Below are positions 43,881 through 52,734 of a stretch of DNA of 64,000 nucleotides, one piece after another. Origin of the DNA: Acidobacteriaceae bacterium (GTDB lineage Bacteria > Acidobacteriota > Terriglobia > Terriglobales > Acidobacteriaceae); contig PKXU01000088.1 in the NCBI GenBank assembly GCA_003132445.1, positions 105,942-169,941 on the forward strand, in the 5' to 3' direction. Position numbers and translations under genes: made by a program. The notes under the pieces are model-generated. The model was not told the DNA's origin, did no database searches, and was given only the letters and a program-made list of their open reading frames with translations. How positions within the stretch are numbered: position 1 is the first letter of the stretch; each line of letters opens with the position of its first letter.

Positions 43881-44675
43881 ATTAGGAAAACTTTTTTCAC
43901 TTCGGCTTCTGTCAGGCTCGCATGCCTGGCAGCGGTCTCGCTTCTGTATCTATGGCCGGCTTCGCTCGCCGCTCAGGTGGCGTCTGTTCCCTCTGCTTCC
44001 AGCTTTCAACCCGGTTCGCAAGCCCTGCTCGAACCTGCCAAAGACAACCCAACTCTGAATGCTGAACCGCCGCCGAAGCGAATGTTCGGAATGATTCCCG
44101 ATTTTGAGAATACCAACGATATTCCGGCCAACCAGGCGCCTCTGAGTGTGAGCGAAAAATATATTCTCTCGCTGCATCAGGCGTTCGACATCAGCGCCCA
44201 CCTCGGCAATCTATTTCAATCGGCTTTACAACAGGCAGGAAATGGCCAGCCTCACTACGGTCAGGGTTGGGTCGCTTTCGGCGAGCGTTTTGGCGCGAGT
44301 GAGGGCGATCAGATCAGCGGCAGCCTTCTGATCTATGGCGTTCTGCCCTCATTGCTGCATGAAGATCCGCGCTACTTCCGCCAGGGCCGGGAGCCGGCGA
44401 TGACTCGCGCCTGGTATGCCATCAACCGCACTTTCGTGACCCGTCGAGACGACGGATCGTCGGGATTCAATAACTCTGAGATTTTCGGTCAGCTGGTTTC
44501 CTCCAGCATCTCGATTACTTACTATCCTCCACAGGATCGCACCCCGGCAGAAATGCTGACCAACTACCTCATCAATCTGGGTGGCAACAGCGGCTACAAC
44601 GTGCTCTCGGAGTTTTATCCCGACATGATGCGGGCATTATTCGGTCGGCAAAAACGCTGGCGCCCTACGAACTAA
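43881..44675 (+). CDS. Exported protein of unknown function, apparent ATT start
   Basis: The plus-strand frame gives a good signal peptide (xRKTFFTSASVRLACLAAVS then LLYLWPASLAAQ) only if translation begins at ATT 43881; between the upstream stop (about 43848) and GTG 43977 there is no ATG, GTG or TTG in frame, and GTG 43977 would delete the signal. The 264-residue protein is Ser/Ala/Gln-rich after cleavage, with a loosely conserved acidobacterial-looking C-terminal half (YGQGWVAFGERFGASEGDQI, LLHEDPRYFRQG, SISITYYPPQDRTP, LGGNSGYNVLSEFYPD). Function unknown. No Shine-Dalgarno is evident before 43881. The stop region overlaps the convergent SulP gene by 11 bases. Confidence 0.6.
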   Translation: MRKTFFTSASVRLACLAAVSLLYLWPASLAAQVASVPSASSFQPGSQALLEPAKDNPTLNAEPPPKRMFGMIPDFENTNDIPANQAPLSVSEKYILSLHQAFDISAHLGNLFQSALQQAGNGQPHYGQGWVAFGERFGASEGDQISGSLLIYGVLPSLLHEDPRYFRQGREPAMTRAWYAINRTFVTRRDDGSSGFNNSEIFGQLVSSSISITYYPPQDRTPAEMLTNYLINLGGNSGYNVLSEFYPDMMRALFGRQKRWRPTN

Positions 44676-46368
44676 CCTTCGCCACTACGAACCGCTGCTC
44701 CAATCCTTCATACACTTCTTCCGCGCGGCACAGCGCATCCTGCACGTTGTCGCATATATTTTCTTCGCCGATCACCTCCGCGAACTCCGCCTGATGAATC
44801 AGTTGCGCCGGCTGCTCGCGCGCCCCGCAAAGAATCAGCGTGCGCTTGCTGGCGTGGAGTTGTTTTGCGACTTCTTCAATGGCGAACAATCCCGTGGCAT
44901 CGAGTGCCGTCATGTTGCGCAGCCGTAAAATTACGACCGGCGGCAGCGTGTGCAGGCTTTCCGTCACCGCCTGAATCTTGTCGGTCGCGCCAAATAAAAA
45001 CGGTCCGTGGATTCGAAAGATGGTGGCGTAATACGGAATATCTTTATCCTGCAGAATGTGGACTCGCCCATCTTCCACATAGTCGTCCGTTACCTGCGAC
45101 ACGGTGGTGGTCGCCGCCACCCGGCTGATGAACAGCAGTGCCGCCAGAATCATTCCGGCTTCGACGGCCACAGTAAGATCGGCAAATACCGTAAGCGCGA
45201 ACGTCACCAGCCAGATGCTGATGTCGGTCTTCGTAAGTTTCAGCAGTTGCGGAATCTCGCGCCACTCGCCCATGTTGTAAGCGACCATCATCAGAATCCC
45301 AGCCAGCGCCGCCATCGGCACATAACTCACCAGCGGCGCCGCAAACAGCAGAATGCACAGCAGCGTGAGCGCGTGAATCATTCCCGCTACCGGCGTTTGC
45401 GCTCCGGCGCGGATATTGGTTGCGGTCCGCGCAATCGCTCCCGTGGCTGGCAACCCGCCAAACATCGGTGAAAAAATATTTGCCACCCCCTGCCCAATCA
45501 GCTCCACGTTCGGATTGTGCCGGTCATTACTCATCCGGTCTGAAACCACGGCCGACATCAAAGACTCAATCGCTCCCAGCATTGCGACGGTAAACGCCGG
45601 ACCCAGCAATCCGTGGATCAAATCAGTGCGGAAATGGGGAATTTGCCAGTGCGGCAACCCGCTCGGGATTCCTCCAAATCTGGTGCCGATGGTTTCCACC
45701 GGAAGCTTGAAAAAATAAACCGCGCAGGTCGAAAGCAGAAGGGCAACGATTGGTCCTGGAATGCGGCTGGAAAGTCCCCGGCAAATAATCAGGACCAGTA
45801 ACGTAAACACCGCCAGCGCGGCCGCTTCCCACGACAGGGTATGAAAATTTCCCGCCAGCGCTTCCACTCGCAACCAGAACACGCCCGGAACTTTGTCAAG
45901 ATGCAGTCCAAAGAAATCTTTGACTTGCGTACTCGCGATCAGCACCGCAATCCCGTTCGTGAATCCAATGACGACCGGCCGCGGAATAAATTTCACTCCG
46001 GTGCCCAGTCCGGTCACGCCCATGATTACCAGCAGCACCCCCGCCATCACGGTGCACATAAACAAACCGTCGATTCCGTGCACGGCGACAATTCCGGCCA
46101 CGACCACGACGAAGGCGCCGGTGGGCCCTCCGATCTGCGTCTTCGATCCACCCAGCGCCGAAATCAAAAAGCCAGTTACAATCGCGCAGTAAATCCCCGC
46201 CTGTGGCGTCAATCCCGAAGCAATAGCAAACGCCATGGCCAGCGGCAGAGCCACCAGTCCCACAGTCACTCCTGCAATCAGATCAAGCAGGAATTTGTGC
46301 CGGTCATAGTCGCGAAGACACAGCACCGACTTCGGAAGCCAATTCTCGCTCAGGAAAATACGGGCCAT
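44665..46368 (-). CDS. SulP family anion transporter with STAS domain
   Basis: 567 residues from ATG 46368 (MARIFLSENWLPKSVLCL); the frame stays open another 87 codons into repeats, so the shorter start is preferred. About 12 membrane segments in the SulP pattern: DLIAGVTVGLVALPLAMAFAIASGL, GPTGAFVVVVAGIV, FGGLPATGAIARTATNIRAGAQTPVAG. The C-terminal STAS domain (about 455-550) includes VVILRLRNMTALDATGLFAI. SulP proteins carry sulfate, bicarbonate or other anions; the substrate is not readable. Confidence 0.92.
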   Translation of the reverse strand: MARIFLSENWLPKSVLCLRDYDRHKFLLDLIAGVTVGLVALPLAMAFAIASGLTPQAGIYCAIVTGFLISALGGSKTQIGGPTGAFVVVVAGIVAVHGIDGLFMCTVMAGVLLVIMGVTGLGTGVKFIPRPVVIGFTNGIAVLIASTQVKDFFGLHLDKVPGVFWLRVEALAGNFHTLSWEAAALAVFTLLVLIICRGLSSRIPGPIVALLLSTCAVYFFKLPVETIGTRFGGIPSGLPHWQIPHFRTDLIHGLLGPAFTVAMLGAIESLMSAVVSDRMSNDRHNPNVELIGQGVANIFSPMFGGLPATGAIARTATNIRAGAQTPVAGMIHALTLLCILLFAAPLVSYVPMAALAGILMMVAYNMGEWREIPQLLKLTKTDISIWLVTFALTVFADLTVAVEAGMILAALLFISRVAATTTVSQVTDDYVEDGRVHILQDKDIPYYATIFRIHGPFLFGATDKIQAVTESLHTLPPVVILRLRNMTALDATGLFAIEEVAKQLHASKRTLILCGAREQPAQLIHQAEFAEVIGEENICDNVQDALCRAEEVYEGLEQRFVVAKVSS

Positions 46369-46465
46369 TTTCACATTATCGCCCCGGCGCGGGGAATCGG
46401 ATAGATACCGGACCCCACATGCGATGAACCAAAGAACATGCCCGTTGTAGGGCACGGAACACGTA

Positions 46466-46545
46466 GCGGCGGACGCATTCGTCCGCCGCGCGATGTCTCG
46501 TGGCCCACGTCTCCCATCTCTTGTGAGACGTGGGGACTTTCTCAT
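46466..46545. repeat. Hairpin repeats: one REP-like element and one CCCACGTCTC hairpin
   Basis: First GCGGCGGAC-GCATTC-GTCCGCCGC (46466-46489, perfect 9-bp stem) with the same core, GGACGCATTCGTCC, as the hairpins next to the RAYT gene at 51.9-52.6 kb. Then CCCACGTCTC / GAGACGTGGG (46504-46534), related to the hairpin at 773-803. The first is a solo copy of a transposase-associated repeat. Confidence 0.7.
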
Positions 46546-46607
46546 TCGCAACCGTAAAGCCGTGCTCCTACAAAAACAGCCGCACGCCATCCCGCTATAA
46601 TCCGACT

Positions 46608-46648
46608 TGGCTGAAAGCTCGTAGCTCAAAGCTCACAGCTGATAGCTC
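46608..46648. repeat. Heptamer degenerate repeat, word AGCTCNN
   Basis: Reads AAAGCTCGT AGCTCAA AGCTCAC AGCTGAT AGCTC and meets the ATG at 46649. Period 7, five copies. Another array ending at a start codon. Confidence 0.75.
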
Positions 46649-46792
46649 ATGCGTTTCGAACTTTTCATTGCGACCCGCGACCTGCGTGCCAAGCGCCGCC
46701 AGGTTGAGGCGTTTTGCGGGCGTGACCCTGAGCGCAGCGAAGGGGTGAGCCCAAAGCCGAAATCCCGAGCGAAGCGAGGGACCTCTCGATGA
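46649..46792 (+). pseudogene. Truncated duplicate of the LolC/E N-terminus
   Basis: A 47-residue frame beginning MRFELFIATRDLRAKRRQVE. Its first 19 residues repeat those of the next gene (MRFELFIATRYLRAKRRQ) with one change, while the DNA differs at many third positions (for example CGTTTCGAA versus AGATTCGAG). After that it reads through a repeat piece (RDPERSEGVSPKPKSRAKRG, the translation of CCTGAGCGCAGCGAAGG) and stops at TGA overlapping the next ATG (ATGA). It looks like the remains of a second, diverged copy cut by a repeat insertion. Whether it is translated is unknown; the overlap would couple it to the intact gene. Confidence 0.6.
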
Positions 46793-48126
46793 GATTCGAG
46801 CTTTTCATCGCGACGCGGTATTTGCGAGCCAAAAGAAGGCAGGCCTTCATCGGCATCATTACCGGCATTTCGATTGCGGGCGTCGCAGCCGGCGTCGCTT
46901 CTCTCGTGGTTGCCATGGCCATCACCAACGGATTTCGTCAGGATTTACAAGAACGCCTGCTGGGTTCCACGTCGCACATCAGCCTGCAGCGCATTGCCGA
47001 CGATGGCATCCAAAACTGGCCCGCACTCATGGACCGTCTCGCCCAGCAGCCGCACGTTGTGGCCGCCGCTCCCGCGATCTTCGAGCAGGTTCTCATCTCT
47101 CGCGGCCCGCGGGCACGCGGCGCCGTTCTCAAAGGCATGATTCCCCGCTACGAACGCAAAGTCGGCGACTTGCTTAACTCGGTAAAGCAAGGTTCAGCCG
47201 CTCCCTTGGACGAAGCCAGCACCGTAATCGCACAATCAAATTCAGCGGACGCGAACATCGCGTCCACGAAGACGCCGTCGTCACCCGACTCTCTCGCCGA
47301 TTCTCTCGCCGATGTGCAACAGCGCGTCGCAGCCATGCCTCCGATCGTTCTCGGCCAGGACATGGCCGACAGTCTCGGCGCTACGGTCGGCTCCGTTGTC
47401 CTCGTAGTCAGCCCCCAGGGCGAACTGACTCCCTTTGGCACCGTGCCGAAATATAATCGCTTCCACGTGGTTGGAATCTTTAACTCCGGCTTCTTCGACT
47501 ACGACTCCAGTTGGGCGTTCGTTCGCTTGTCGGATGCGCAAAAATTGTTTGGCCTCGGCAATCTGATCTCCGTCATCGAATTCAAAGTCGATGATATCTA
47601 TCACGCTCCCGCCATTTCCCGCGAACTCGAAGACGCGGCTGGCAAAGGTTTCATGGCTACCAACTGGGAAGAGCAGAACAAAGCCTTGTTTCATGCACTA
47701 CGTCTGGAGCGACTGGTCACCTTCATCACCATCGGACTCATCGTCTTCGTGGCCGCTCTCAATATCCTGATTTCCCTGATTATGATGGTCATGGAAAAAA
47801 CCAAAGATATCGCCGTGCTCATGTCCATGGGCACTCGCCGGGCGCAGGTGCGGAATCTTTTCATTGCGCAGGGCGTGCTCATTGGCGCCATTGGCACCGC
47901 GATTGGCCTGGTCCTCGGCTATGCCATCTCCTATGCCGGCGCACACTACCACGTGCTAACGCTCTCTCCCGAGGTTTACTCCATCGACTACGTGCCCTTT
48001 GCGCCGCGAGCGAGCGACGGCGTACTCGTGGCCGTGGTCGCAGTGGGAATCTCATTTATTGCGACGCTTTATCCCTCCTGGTCCGCATCCCGCATCCTGC
48101 CCGCCGAGGCCCTGCGCTATGAGTGA
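46789..48126 (+). CDS. LolC/LolE-type lipoprotein-releasing ABC permease
   Basis: Inner-membrane subunit that, with LolD, releases lipoproteins from the inner membrane. 445 residues in the LolC/E layout: N-terminal TM1 (AFIGIITGISIAGVAAGVASLVVAMAI), then a large periplasmic domain (about 60-315), then three C-terminal segments (LVTFITIGLIVFVAALNILISLIMMVMEKTKDIAVLMSMG, VRNLFIAQGVLIGAIGTAIGLVLGY and VAVVAVGISFIATLYPSWSASRILPAEALRYE). It carries a Ser/Asp-rich insert about residues 145-180 (ASTKTPSSPDSLADSLAD) not usual in the family. lolD follows on the same strand after a 190-base gap. Confidence 0.88.
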   Translation: MRFELFIATRYLRAKRRQAFIGIITGISIAGVAAGVASLVVAMAITNGFRQDLQERLLGSTSHISLQRIADDGIQNWPALMDRLAQQPHVVAAAPAIFEQVLISRGPRARGAVLKGMIPRYERKVGDLLNSVKQGSAAPLDEASTVIAQSNSADANIASTKTPSSPDSLADSLADVQQRVAAMPPIVLGQDMADSLGATVGSVVLVVSPQGELTPFGTVPKYNRFHVVGIFNSGFFDYDSSWAFVRLSDAQKLFGLGNLISVIEFKVDDIYHAPAISRELEDAAGKGFMATNWEEQNKALFHALRLERLVTFITIGLIVFVAALNILISLIMMVMEKTKDIAVLMSMGTRRAQVRNLFIAQGVLIGAIGTAIGLVLGYAISYAGAHYHVLTLSPEVYSIDYVPFAPRASDGVLVAVVAVGISFIATLYPSWSASRILPAEALRYE

Positions 48127-48315
48127 ATTCTCTGGCCACAGATTCCAGAACCCGAACCCATGCCGCGATTTAAGTTTTGCAGCCGAAACGATTCCAAAGC
48201 CGCCCGCACTACTAAGAAAGCCGACGAATACCGGCCAAACCGTAGCTCTTAATCCTCCAAACTTTAGCGCCCGGAACGAAAGAGACATCTCTTGCATCTA
48301 ATTACTGAAGCAACC

Positions 48316-49005
48316 ATGCTTCGCGTCGAAGGTTTGAAGAAGGTTTTCCGGTCCGGCGAATCGGATCTGCTGCTCTTTGAAAATTTATCGTTCGAAGTGA
48401 AGCGCGGGGAAATGCTCGCCATTGTGGGTGAATCGGGAGCGGGGAAGAGTACCTTGTTGCACATCCTCAGCGCTCTTGATCGTGCTTCCGCGGGTGACGT
48501 ATACTGCGCCCACTTGCGATTGAATTCCTTATCGCACGAGGAAGCCGCCAACTTTCGCAACCGCGAAACCGGCTTCGTATGGCAGTTTCACTATCTGCTG
48601 CCCGAATTTACGGCCGCAGAAAACGTTGCCATGCCGCTGCTGTTGCGGGGGCGAGCCTGGCAGCAGGTCGAGCCAGAAGCTTTACGCTGGCTTCGCGAGG
48701 TCGGTCTGGAGCAACGCTCGCATCACCGCTCAGGCGAACTCTCCGGCGGCGAGCAACAGCGGGTGGCTCTGGCCCGTGCGCTCATTACCGGCCCCAAACT
48801 ATTGCTGGCGGATGAGCCTACGGGAGATTTGGACGGGCAGACGGCGGAAGCGGTTTTTGCTTTGATTGCGCGCCTGCATCGCGAGCATCAGCTCACCTCC
48901 TTGATCGCCACTCATAATCTGTCATTCGCTCGCCGTTGCCATCGAGTGCTGAGGTTGCAGCGAGGGCGCATGGAAGAAATTTCTCCGGAGTCATTGCCGG
49001 CTTGA
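48316..49005 (+). CDS. lolD: LolD-type ABC transporter ATP-binding protein
   Basis: Drives lipoprotein release with the upstream permease. 229 residues from ATG 48316, matching the family start MLRVEGLKKVFRSG; TTG 48292 is less likely. Walker A GESGAGKST (about 38-46), Q-loop VWQFHYLLPEF, signature LSGGEQQRVALARAL, Walker B LLLADEPTGDLD and H-loop IATHN are all intact. The family is the MacB/LolD branch. Placed directly after the LolC/E gene. Confidence 0.92.
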   Translation: MLRVEGLKKVFRSGESDLLLFENLSFEVKRGEMLAIVGESGAGKSTLLHILSALDRASAGDVYCAHLRLNSLSHEEAANFRNRETGFVWQFHYLLPEFTAAENVAMPLLLRGRAWQQVEPEALRWLREVGLEQRSHHRSGELSGGEQQRVALARALITGPKLLLADEPTGDLDGQTAEAVFALIARLHREHQLTSLIATHNLSFARRCHRVLRLQRGRMEEISPESLPA

Positions 49006-49407
49006 GAAAGTGTCAGTGACAAAGATTTAGCTTGCGCGCGCAAGATTAGAGACGGGATGGGAGAACAAGATTAGTACGACAAAGTGCAAGAATTTAGTGC
49101 AAACCGTAGACAGCAGAAGGTGGGCAACCGTTCCTTCGGTAACGTGATCAAAGGTTGGTAAAATCGCTTCCGAGCTTCGGTTTTGAGGCCCTTGGATTGC
49201 ATAATGGCGATAGAATAAGGTGAGGTAGAAGTCAGTCAGTGGAAGAAAGAGCCGAAGAAGTAGTAGAAGGGAAGTGAAAGAAGCAAGCAACACACAAGGC
49301 AAAGCTAGAACAGCTCGAAAAACTCAAGATAAGCAGTGAGGGTTCGGCAACAGGTTCAGTCGGGAGCAAAATTCTCCCGGCCAGGGACGACAGGGGGGAA
49401 GGGCATT
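49006..49407. other. Purine-rich leader before clpC
   Basis: About 400 bases between lolD and clpC. No gene is recognised. The second half (about 49215-49330) is very rich in A and G on the plus strand (GGAAGAAAGAGCCGAAGAAG, GAAGGGAAGTGAAAGAAGC), with short slips of AAG/GAAG. It may be an untranslated clpC leader. The ribosome site is GGGGGAAGGGCATT at 49394-49407. Confidence 0.45.
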
Positions 49408-51852
49408 ATGTTTGAACGCTATACGGAGAAAGCCAGGCGCGTCATCTTTTTCGCACGTTACGAAGCCAGCCAGTTCGGGTCCCCCTATATCGAGACCGAA
49501 CACCTCCTTCTGGGACTGCTGCGTGAAGACAAGGCCCTTACTAACCGCTTCCTGCGTTCGCATGCTTCAGTGGAATCGATCCGCAAGCAGATCGAGGGGC
49601 ATACCACCATTCGCGAGAAGGTTTCGACCTCCGTCGATCTCCCTTTAAGCAATGAGTGCAAACGAGTTCTGGCCTATGCCGCGGAAGAAGCGGAACGCCT
49701 TTCACACCGACATATTGGCACCGAACACCTGCTTTTGGGTTTACTGCGGGAAGAAAAGTGCTTCGCCGCCGAGATTTTGCACGAGCGCGGCCTGCGCCTC
49801 TCTACCATTCGCGAGGAACTCGCCCGCAGCACGCAGGAAAAAGCTCAGCCGCAGCGGCAGCGTGAAAGCTCGCTGCTATCGGAATTTTCGCGCGATTTGA
49901 CCCAGGCCGCTATGGACAGCCAGCTCGATCCCCTGGTCGGCCGAGATGGCGAGGTTGATCGCGTGATCCAGATCCTCTGCCGCCGCACCAAGAACAATCC
50001 AGTGCTGATCGGCGAACCTGGCGTGGGCAAAACCGCCATCGTTGAAGGCTTGGCCCAGCGCATCGCGGATGGCGAGGTTCCGTCGTTCCTCGCCGACAAG
50101 CGTATCCTTGGTCTCGATCTTTCGCTCATCGTGGCCGGCACCAAATACCGCGGCCAGTTCGAAGAGCGCCTCAAGACCATCATGAAGGAATTGATTGAGT
50201 CGCAGAACTCCATCATCTTCATCGACGAGCTTCATACGCTGGTCGGCGCAGGATCCGCCGAAGGCTCGCTCGATGCCGCCAACATTCTGAAGCCGGCATT
50301 ATCGCGCGGAGAAATTCAGTGCATCGGTGCTACGACTCCCGGCGAATACCGCAAGTCGATTGAGAAAGACCGCTCCCTCGAGCGCCGCTTTCAGGCCGTG
50401 AAAGTTCCGCCGCCGAATGAGGTGGACGCGATCAAGATTCTCTTCGGCATCAAAGATCGCTACGAGAAATTTCACGCCGTCACCTACACCGACGAAGCCA
50501 TCAACTTCGCGGTTTCGCATTCCAACCGCTACATTCCCGATCGCTTCCTGCCCGACAAGGCCATCGACTTAGTCGACGAAGCTGGTGCCCGCGTGAAACT
50601 GCGCCAGACTTCGCTGCCCGAAGAGTTGACCGAAGTCCAGAAGCGCATCAAATTCATCGTGCATCGCATGGAAAACGCCATTGCGAATCACGAATTTGAA
50701 AAGGCCCGCTTCTACTCCGACGAAGAACGCAAAGAGCGCGAGAACCTGCGCGCCCTGCGCGAGAAGTATCATCTCGACGAATCGTCCACCGGCGTAGTCA
50801 ACCGGGAAGATATTGAAGACGTGGTTTCGCGCTGGACCGGCGTGCCCATCACCTCGATCAAGGAAGAAGAGACGCAGAAGCTGTTGCGCATCGAAGAAGA
50901 GCTGCACAAGCGCATCATCTCGCAGGACAAATCCATCAGCGCCCTGGCGCGCGCCATCCGCCGTTCGCGGGCTGGTCTGAAGAATCCGAACCGTCCCATC
51001 GGCTCGTTCTTGTTCCTCGGCCCGACGGGCGTCGGCAAAACTGAAGTCGCCCGCACGCTGGCGCAATTCATGTTCGGCACCGAAAAAGCACTCGTCCGCT
51101 TCGACATGTCCGAATTCATGGAGAAGCATTCCGTCTCGAAGCTGATCGGCTCGCCTCCGGGATACGTTGGCTACGAAGAAGGCGGCCAGCTTACTGAACG
51201 CGTCAAGCGCGCTCCTTACTCGGTCGTGCTGCTTGACGAAATCGAGAAGGCGCATCCCGATGTCTTCAACATCCTGCTGCAAGTTTTCGAAGACGGCCAG
51301 TTGACCGACGGTCTCGGCAACACAGTCGACTTCAAGAACACGATCATCATCATGACCTCGAACATCGGCGCGCGCCATTTGCAGAAGCGCGAGGGCTTGG
51401 GCTTCCAGTCTTCCAATGAAGGCATGATTTCCGACAAAGTGGAAGAACTGGTGAAGGGCGAAGTCAAGCGCACCTTCAACCCCGAATTCCTCAACCGTCT
51501 GGACGAGATCATCCTGTTCCTGGCCCTCGGCGAGTCCGACCTGATCCAGATTCTCGAGCTCATGGTCACGCAGCTCAACCAGAACCTGGCGCAGAAAGCC
51601 ATCACCGTCACGGTGGCTGATGATGCCAAGAAATGGATCCTCAACCAGACCTTAACCGATCGCAGCTACGGCGCGCGCCCGCTTCGCCGCGCCCTGCAAA
51701 AGTACATCGAAGACCCACTGTCGGAGGCGCTGATCCAGGGCACCATCACCACGCGTCCCGCCTTCATCGAGGTCTTCCTCGAAGACAACAAGCTCTTCTA
51801 CCGCCCAGTCGACTCCGAAAAGGCGGAAGGCGTCCTGTTGTACGAGAAATAG
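49408..51852 (+). CDS. clpC: ClpC ATPase of the AAA+ protease/chaperone family
   Basis: Unfolds substrates for ClpP. 814 residues from ATG 49408 ([20 protein letters not shown]). N-terminal double Clp-N repeat (about 1-150, two [15 protein letters not shown]-like copies), first AAA+ domain with Walker [10 protein letters not shown] (about 201) and Walker [18 protein letters not shown]/middle segment (about 425-465, [20 protein letters not shown]), second AAA+ domain with Walker [10 protein letters not shown] (about 538), sensor [13 protein letters not shown], and the C-terminal D2 small domain. The UVR segment and order are ClpC, not ClpA or ClpB. No ctsR or mcsAB is seen upstream, so regulation may differ from Firmicutes. 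Confidence 0.95.
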   Translation: MFERYTEKARRVIFFARYEASQFGSPYIETEHLLLGLLREDKALTNRFLRSHASVESIRKQIEGHTTIREKVSTSVDLPLSNECKRVLAYAAEEAERLSHRHIGTEHLLLGLLREEKCFAAEILHERGLRLSTIREELARSTQEKAQPQRQRESSLLSEFSRDLTQAAMDSQLDPLVGRDGEVDRVIQILCRRTKNNPVLIGEPGVGKTAIVEGLAQRIADGEVPSFLADKRILGLDLSLIVAGTKYRGQFEERLKTIMKELIESQNSIIFIDELHTLVGAGSAEGSLDAANILKPALSRGEIQCIGATTPGEYRKSIEKDRSLERRFQAVKVPPPNEVDAIKILFGIKDRYEKFHAVTYTDEAINFAVSHSNRYIPDRFLPDKAIDLVDEAGARVKLRQTSLPEELTEVQKRIKFIVHRMENAIANHEFEKARFYSDEERKERENLRALREKYHLDESSTGVVNREDIEDVVSRWTGVPITSIKEEETQKLLRIEEELHKRIISQDKSISALARAIRRSRAGLKNPNRPIGSFLFLGPTGVGKTEVARTLAQFMFGTEKALVRFDMSEFMEKHSVSKLIGSPPGYVGYEEGGQLTERVKRAPYSVVLLDEIEKAHPDVFNILLQVFEDGQLTDGLGNTVDFKNTIIIMTSNIGARHLQKREGLGFQSSNEGMISDKVEELVKGEVKRTFNPEFLNRLDEIILFLALGESDLIQILELMVTQLNQNLAQKAITVTVADDAKKWILNQTLTDRSYGARPLRRALQKYIEDPLSEALIQGTITTRPAFIEVFLEDNKLFYRPVDSEKAEGVLLYEK

Positions 51853-51854
51853 CT

Positions 51855-51959
51855 CACGTAGGGGCGGATGCATTCGTCCGCCCCGCGAGCGCAGCGAGCA
51901 AAGCAAGGCAAATTAACCAGATCCCCGGACGAATGCGTCCGGGCTACGTGTTTCGTGCC
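51855..51959. repeat. REPIN, left copy (adjacent to RAYT gene)
   Basis: Bounded by CACGTAG and CTACGTG and containing two inverted hairpins: GGCGGATGCATTCGTCCGCC and CCGGACGAATGCGTCCGG. The second core (GGACGAATGCGTCC) is the exact inverse complement of the right copy's GGACGCATTCGTCC, the mirrored arrangement of a REPIN. Between them lie GCGAGCAAAGCAAGGCAAA and TTAACCAGATCC. It begins just past the clpC stop and overlaps the 3' end of the RAYT frame. Confidence 0.75.
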
Positions 51960-52534
51960 GCTACCTTCATCTCCGCTATGGGCCGATCCGCCCTCTGCCA
52001 AGCCCAGCGATACTCTTGCCAATCCGCAACCAGTCCACTTCGCGCCGGATTCTGCAAAACGCAATCGATCTTAGCGTCGAGACTCTCCGACGATCGCAGC
52101 ACGTGATCAAACGACTCTTCCTGCCACACAGCTCCATGTCCTCCCAACCGCAAGTTGATCGCACGTCCGCATGCCCCCTTGATCGCCTGCATAATCTTCA
52201 TCAGCGAAAAAATTTCCTGCTCCTGCTCGTCCACCAAAGGCGTGAGAATCAAGTGAACATGATCCCGCATGACGACCGCGACACAGAGTTCGTATTTTTC
52301 GCGATGACCGTGACAACACGACGATAGCGCAAGATCGCGGGCCCAATCGGGAAGAGTCCACCGGGATTTCGTCACGAACGTAACGAAATGCGGTTTGAAA
52401 TCACGCTGCAAATGCGGCAGATTTCGACGATAAAGTTGCGCGGCAAAAATTCTGCCACCTGAAAAGGTTGAAGAGAACACCCAAGAAACAAAGAATTCAA
52501 CAGATTCCCATACTGGGAACCCCCACGACACCAC
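51944..52534 (-). mobile_element. RAYT (REP-associated tyrosine transposase) gene
   Basis: An HUH/Y1 (IS200-like) transposase of the REP-associated group, which domesticates short hairpin repeats. 196 residues in the frame; the true start is uncertain because the first about 35 residues (MVSWGFPVWESVEFFVSW...) precede the family N-terminus (LYRRNLPHLQRDFKPHFVTFVT). The HUH motif is VVMRDHVHLIL. In relatives the catalytic Tyr is followed after three residues by N-P (Y-x3-N-P); here the place reads DCVLQNPARSGLV, with Cys (TGC at 52063-52061) instead of Tyr, so DNA nicking is probably lost. Flanked on both sides by direct copies of a REPIN. Confidence 0.85.
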
Positions 52535-52628
52535 GTAGGGGCGGACGCATTCGTCCGCCCAGCGAGCAAAGCAAGGTAAATTAACCAGATCCTCGGACGG
52601 ATGCGTCCGGGACTACGTGGTTTGTGCC
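52532..52628. repeat. REPIN, right copy (adjacent to RAYT gene)
   Basis: Nearly identical to the left copy and in the same orientation: CACGTAGGGGCGGACGCATT, TCGTCCGCCC, AGCGAGCAAAGCAAGGTAAA, TTAACCAGATCCTCGGACGG, ATGCGTCCGGGACTACGTG. It lacks about 8 bases present in the left copy (GCGCAGCG). Lies 5' of the RAYT gene. Confidence 0.75.
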
Positions 52629-52734
52629 CCGGCAAATCCTTATTGACCCAGCCCTCAAAACTGTGATTAGATTCGCGATACACGTAGTGGGCCATCCCGC
52701 GGCCTGCGAATCACCCAGCGACCGAGGTGAAACT

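Noticed and set aside
50569-51378. A 269-codon minus-strand frame in clpC
   Set aside because: Antisense to the AAA+ domains of clpC; long only because of codon bias.
52652-52680. Promoter TTGACC ... TTAGAT before the secreted-protein gene at 52735
   Set aside because: Spacing is 18 and the match is weak; not firm enough to list as a feature.
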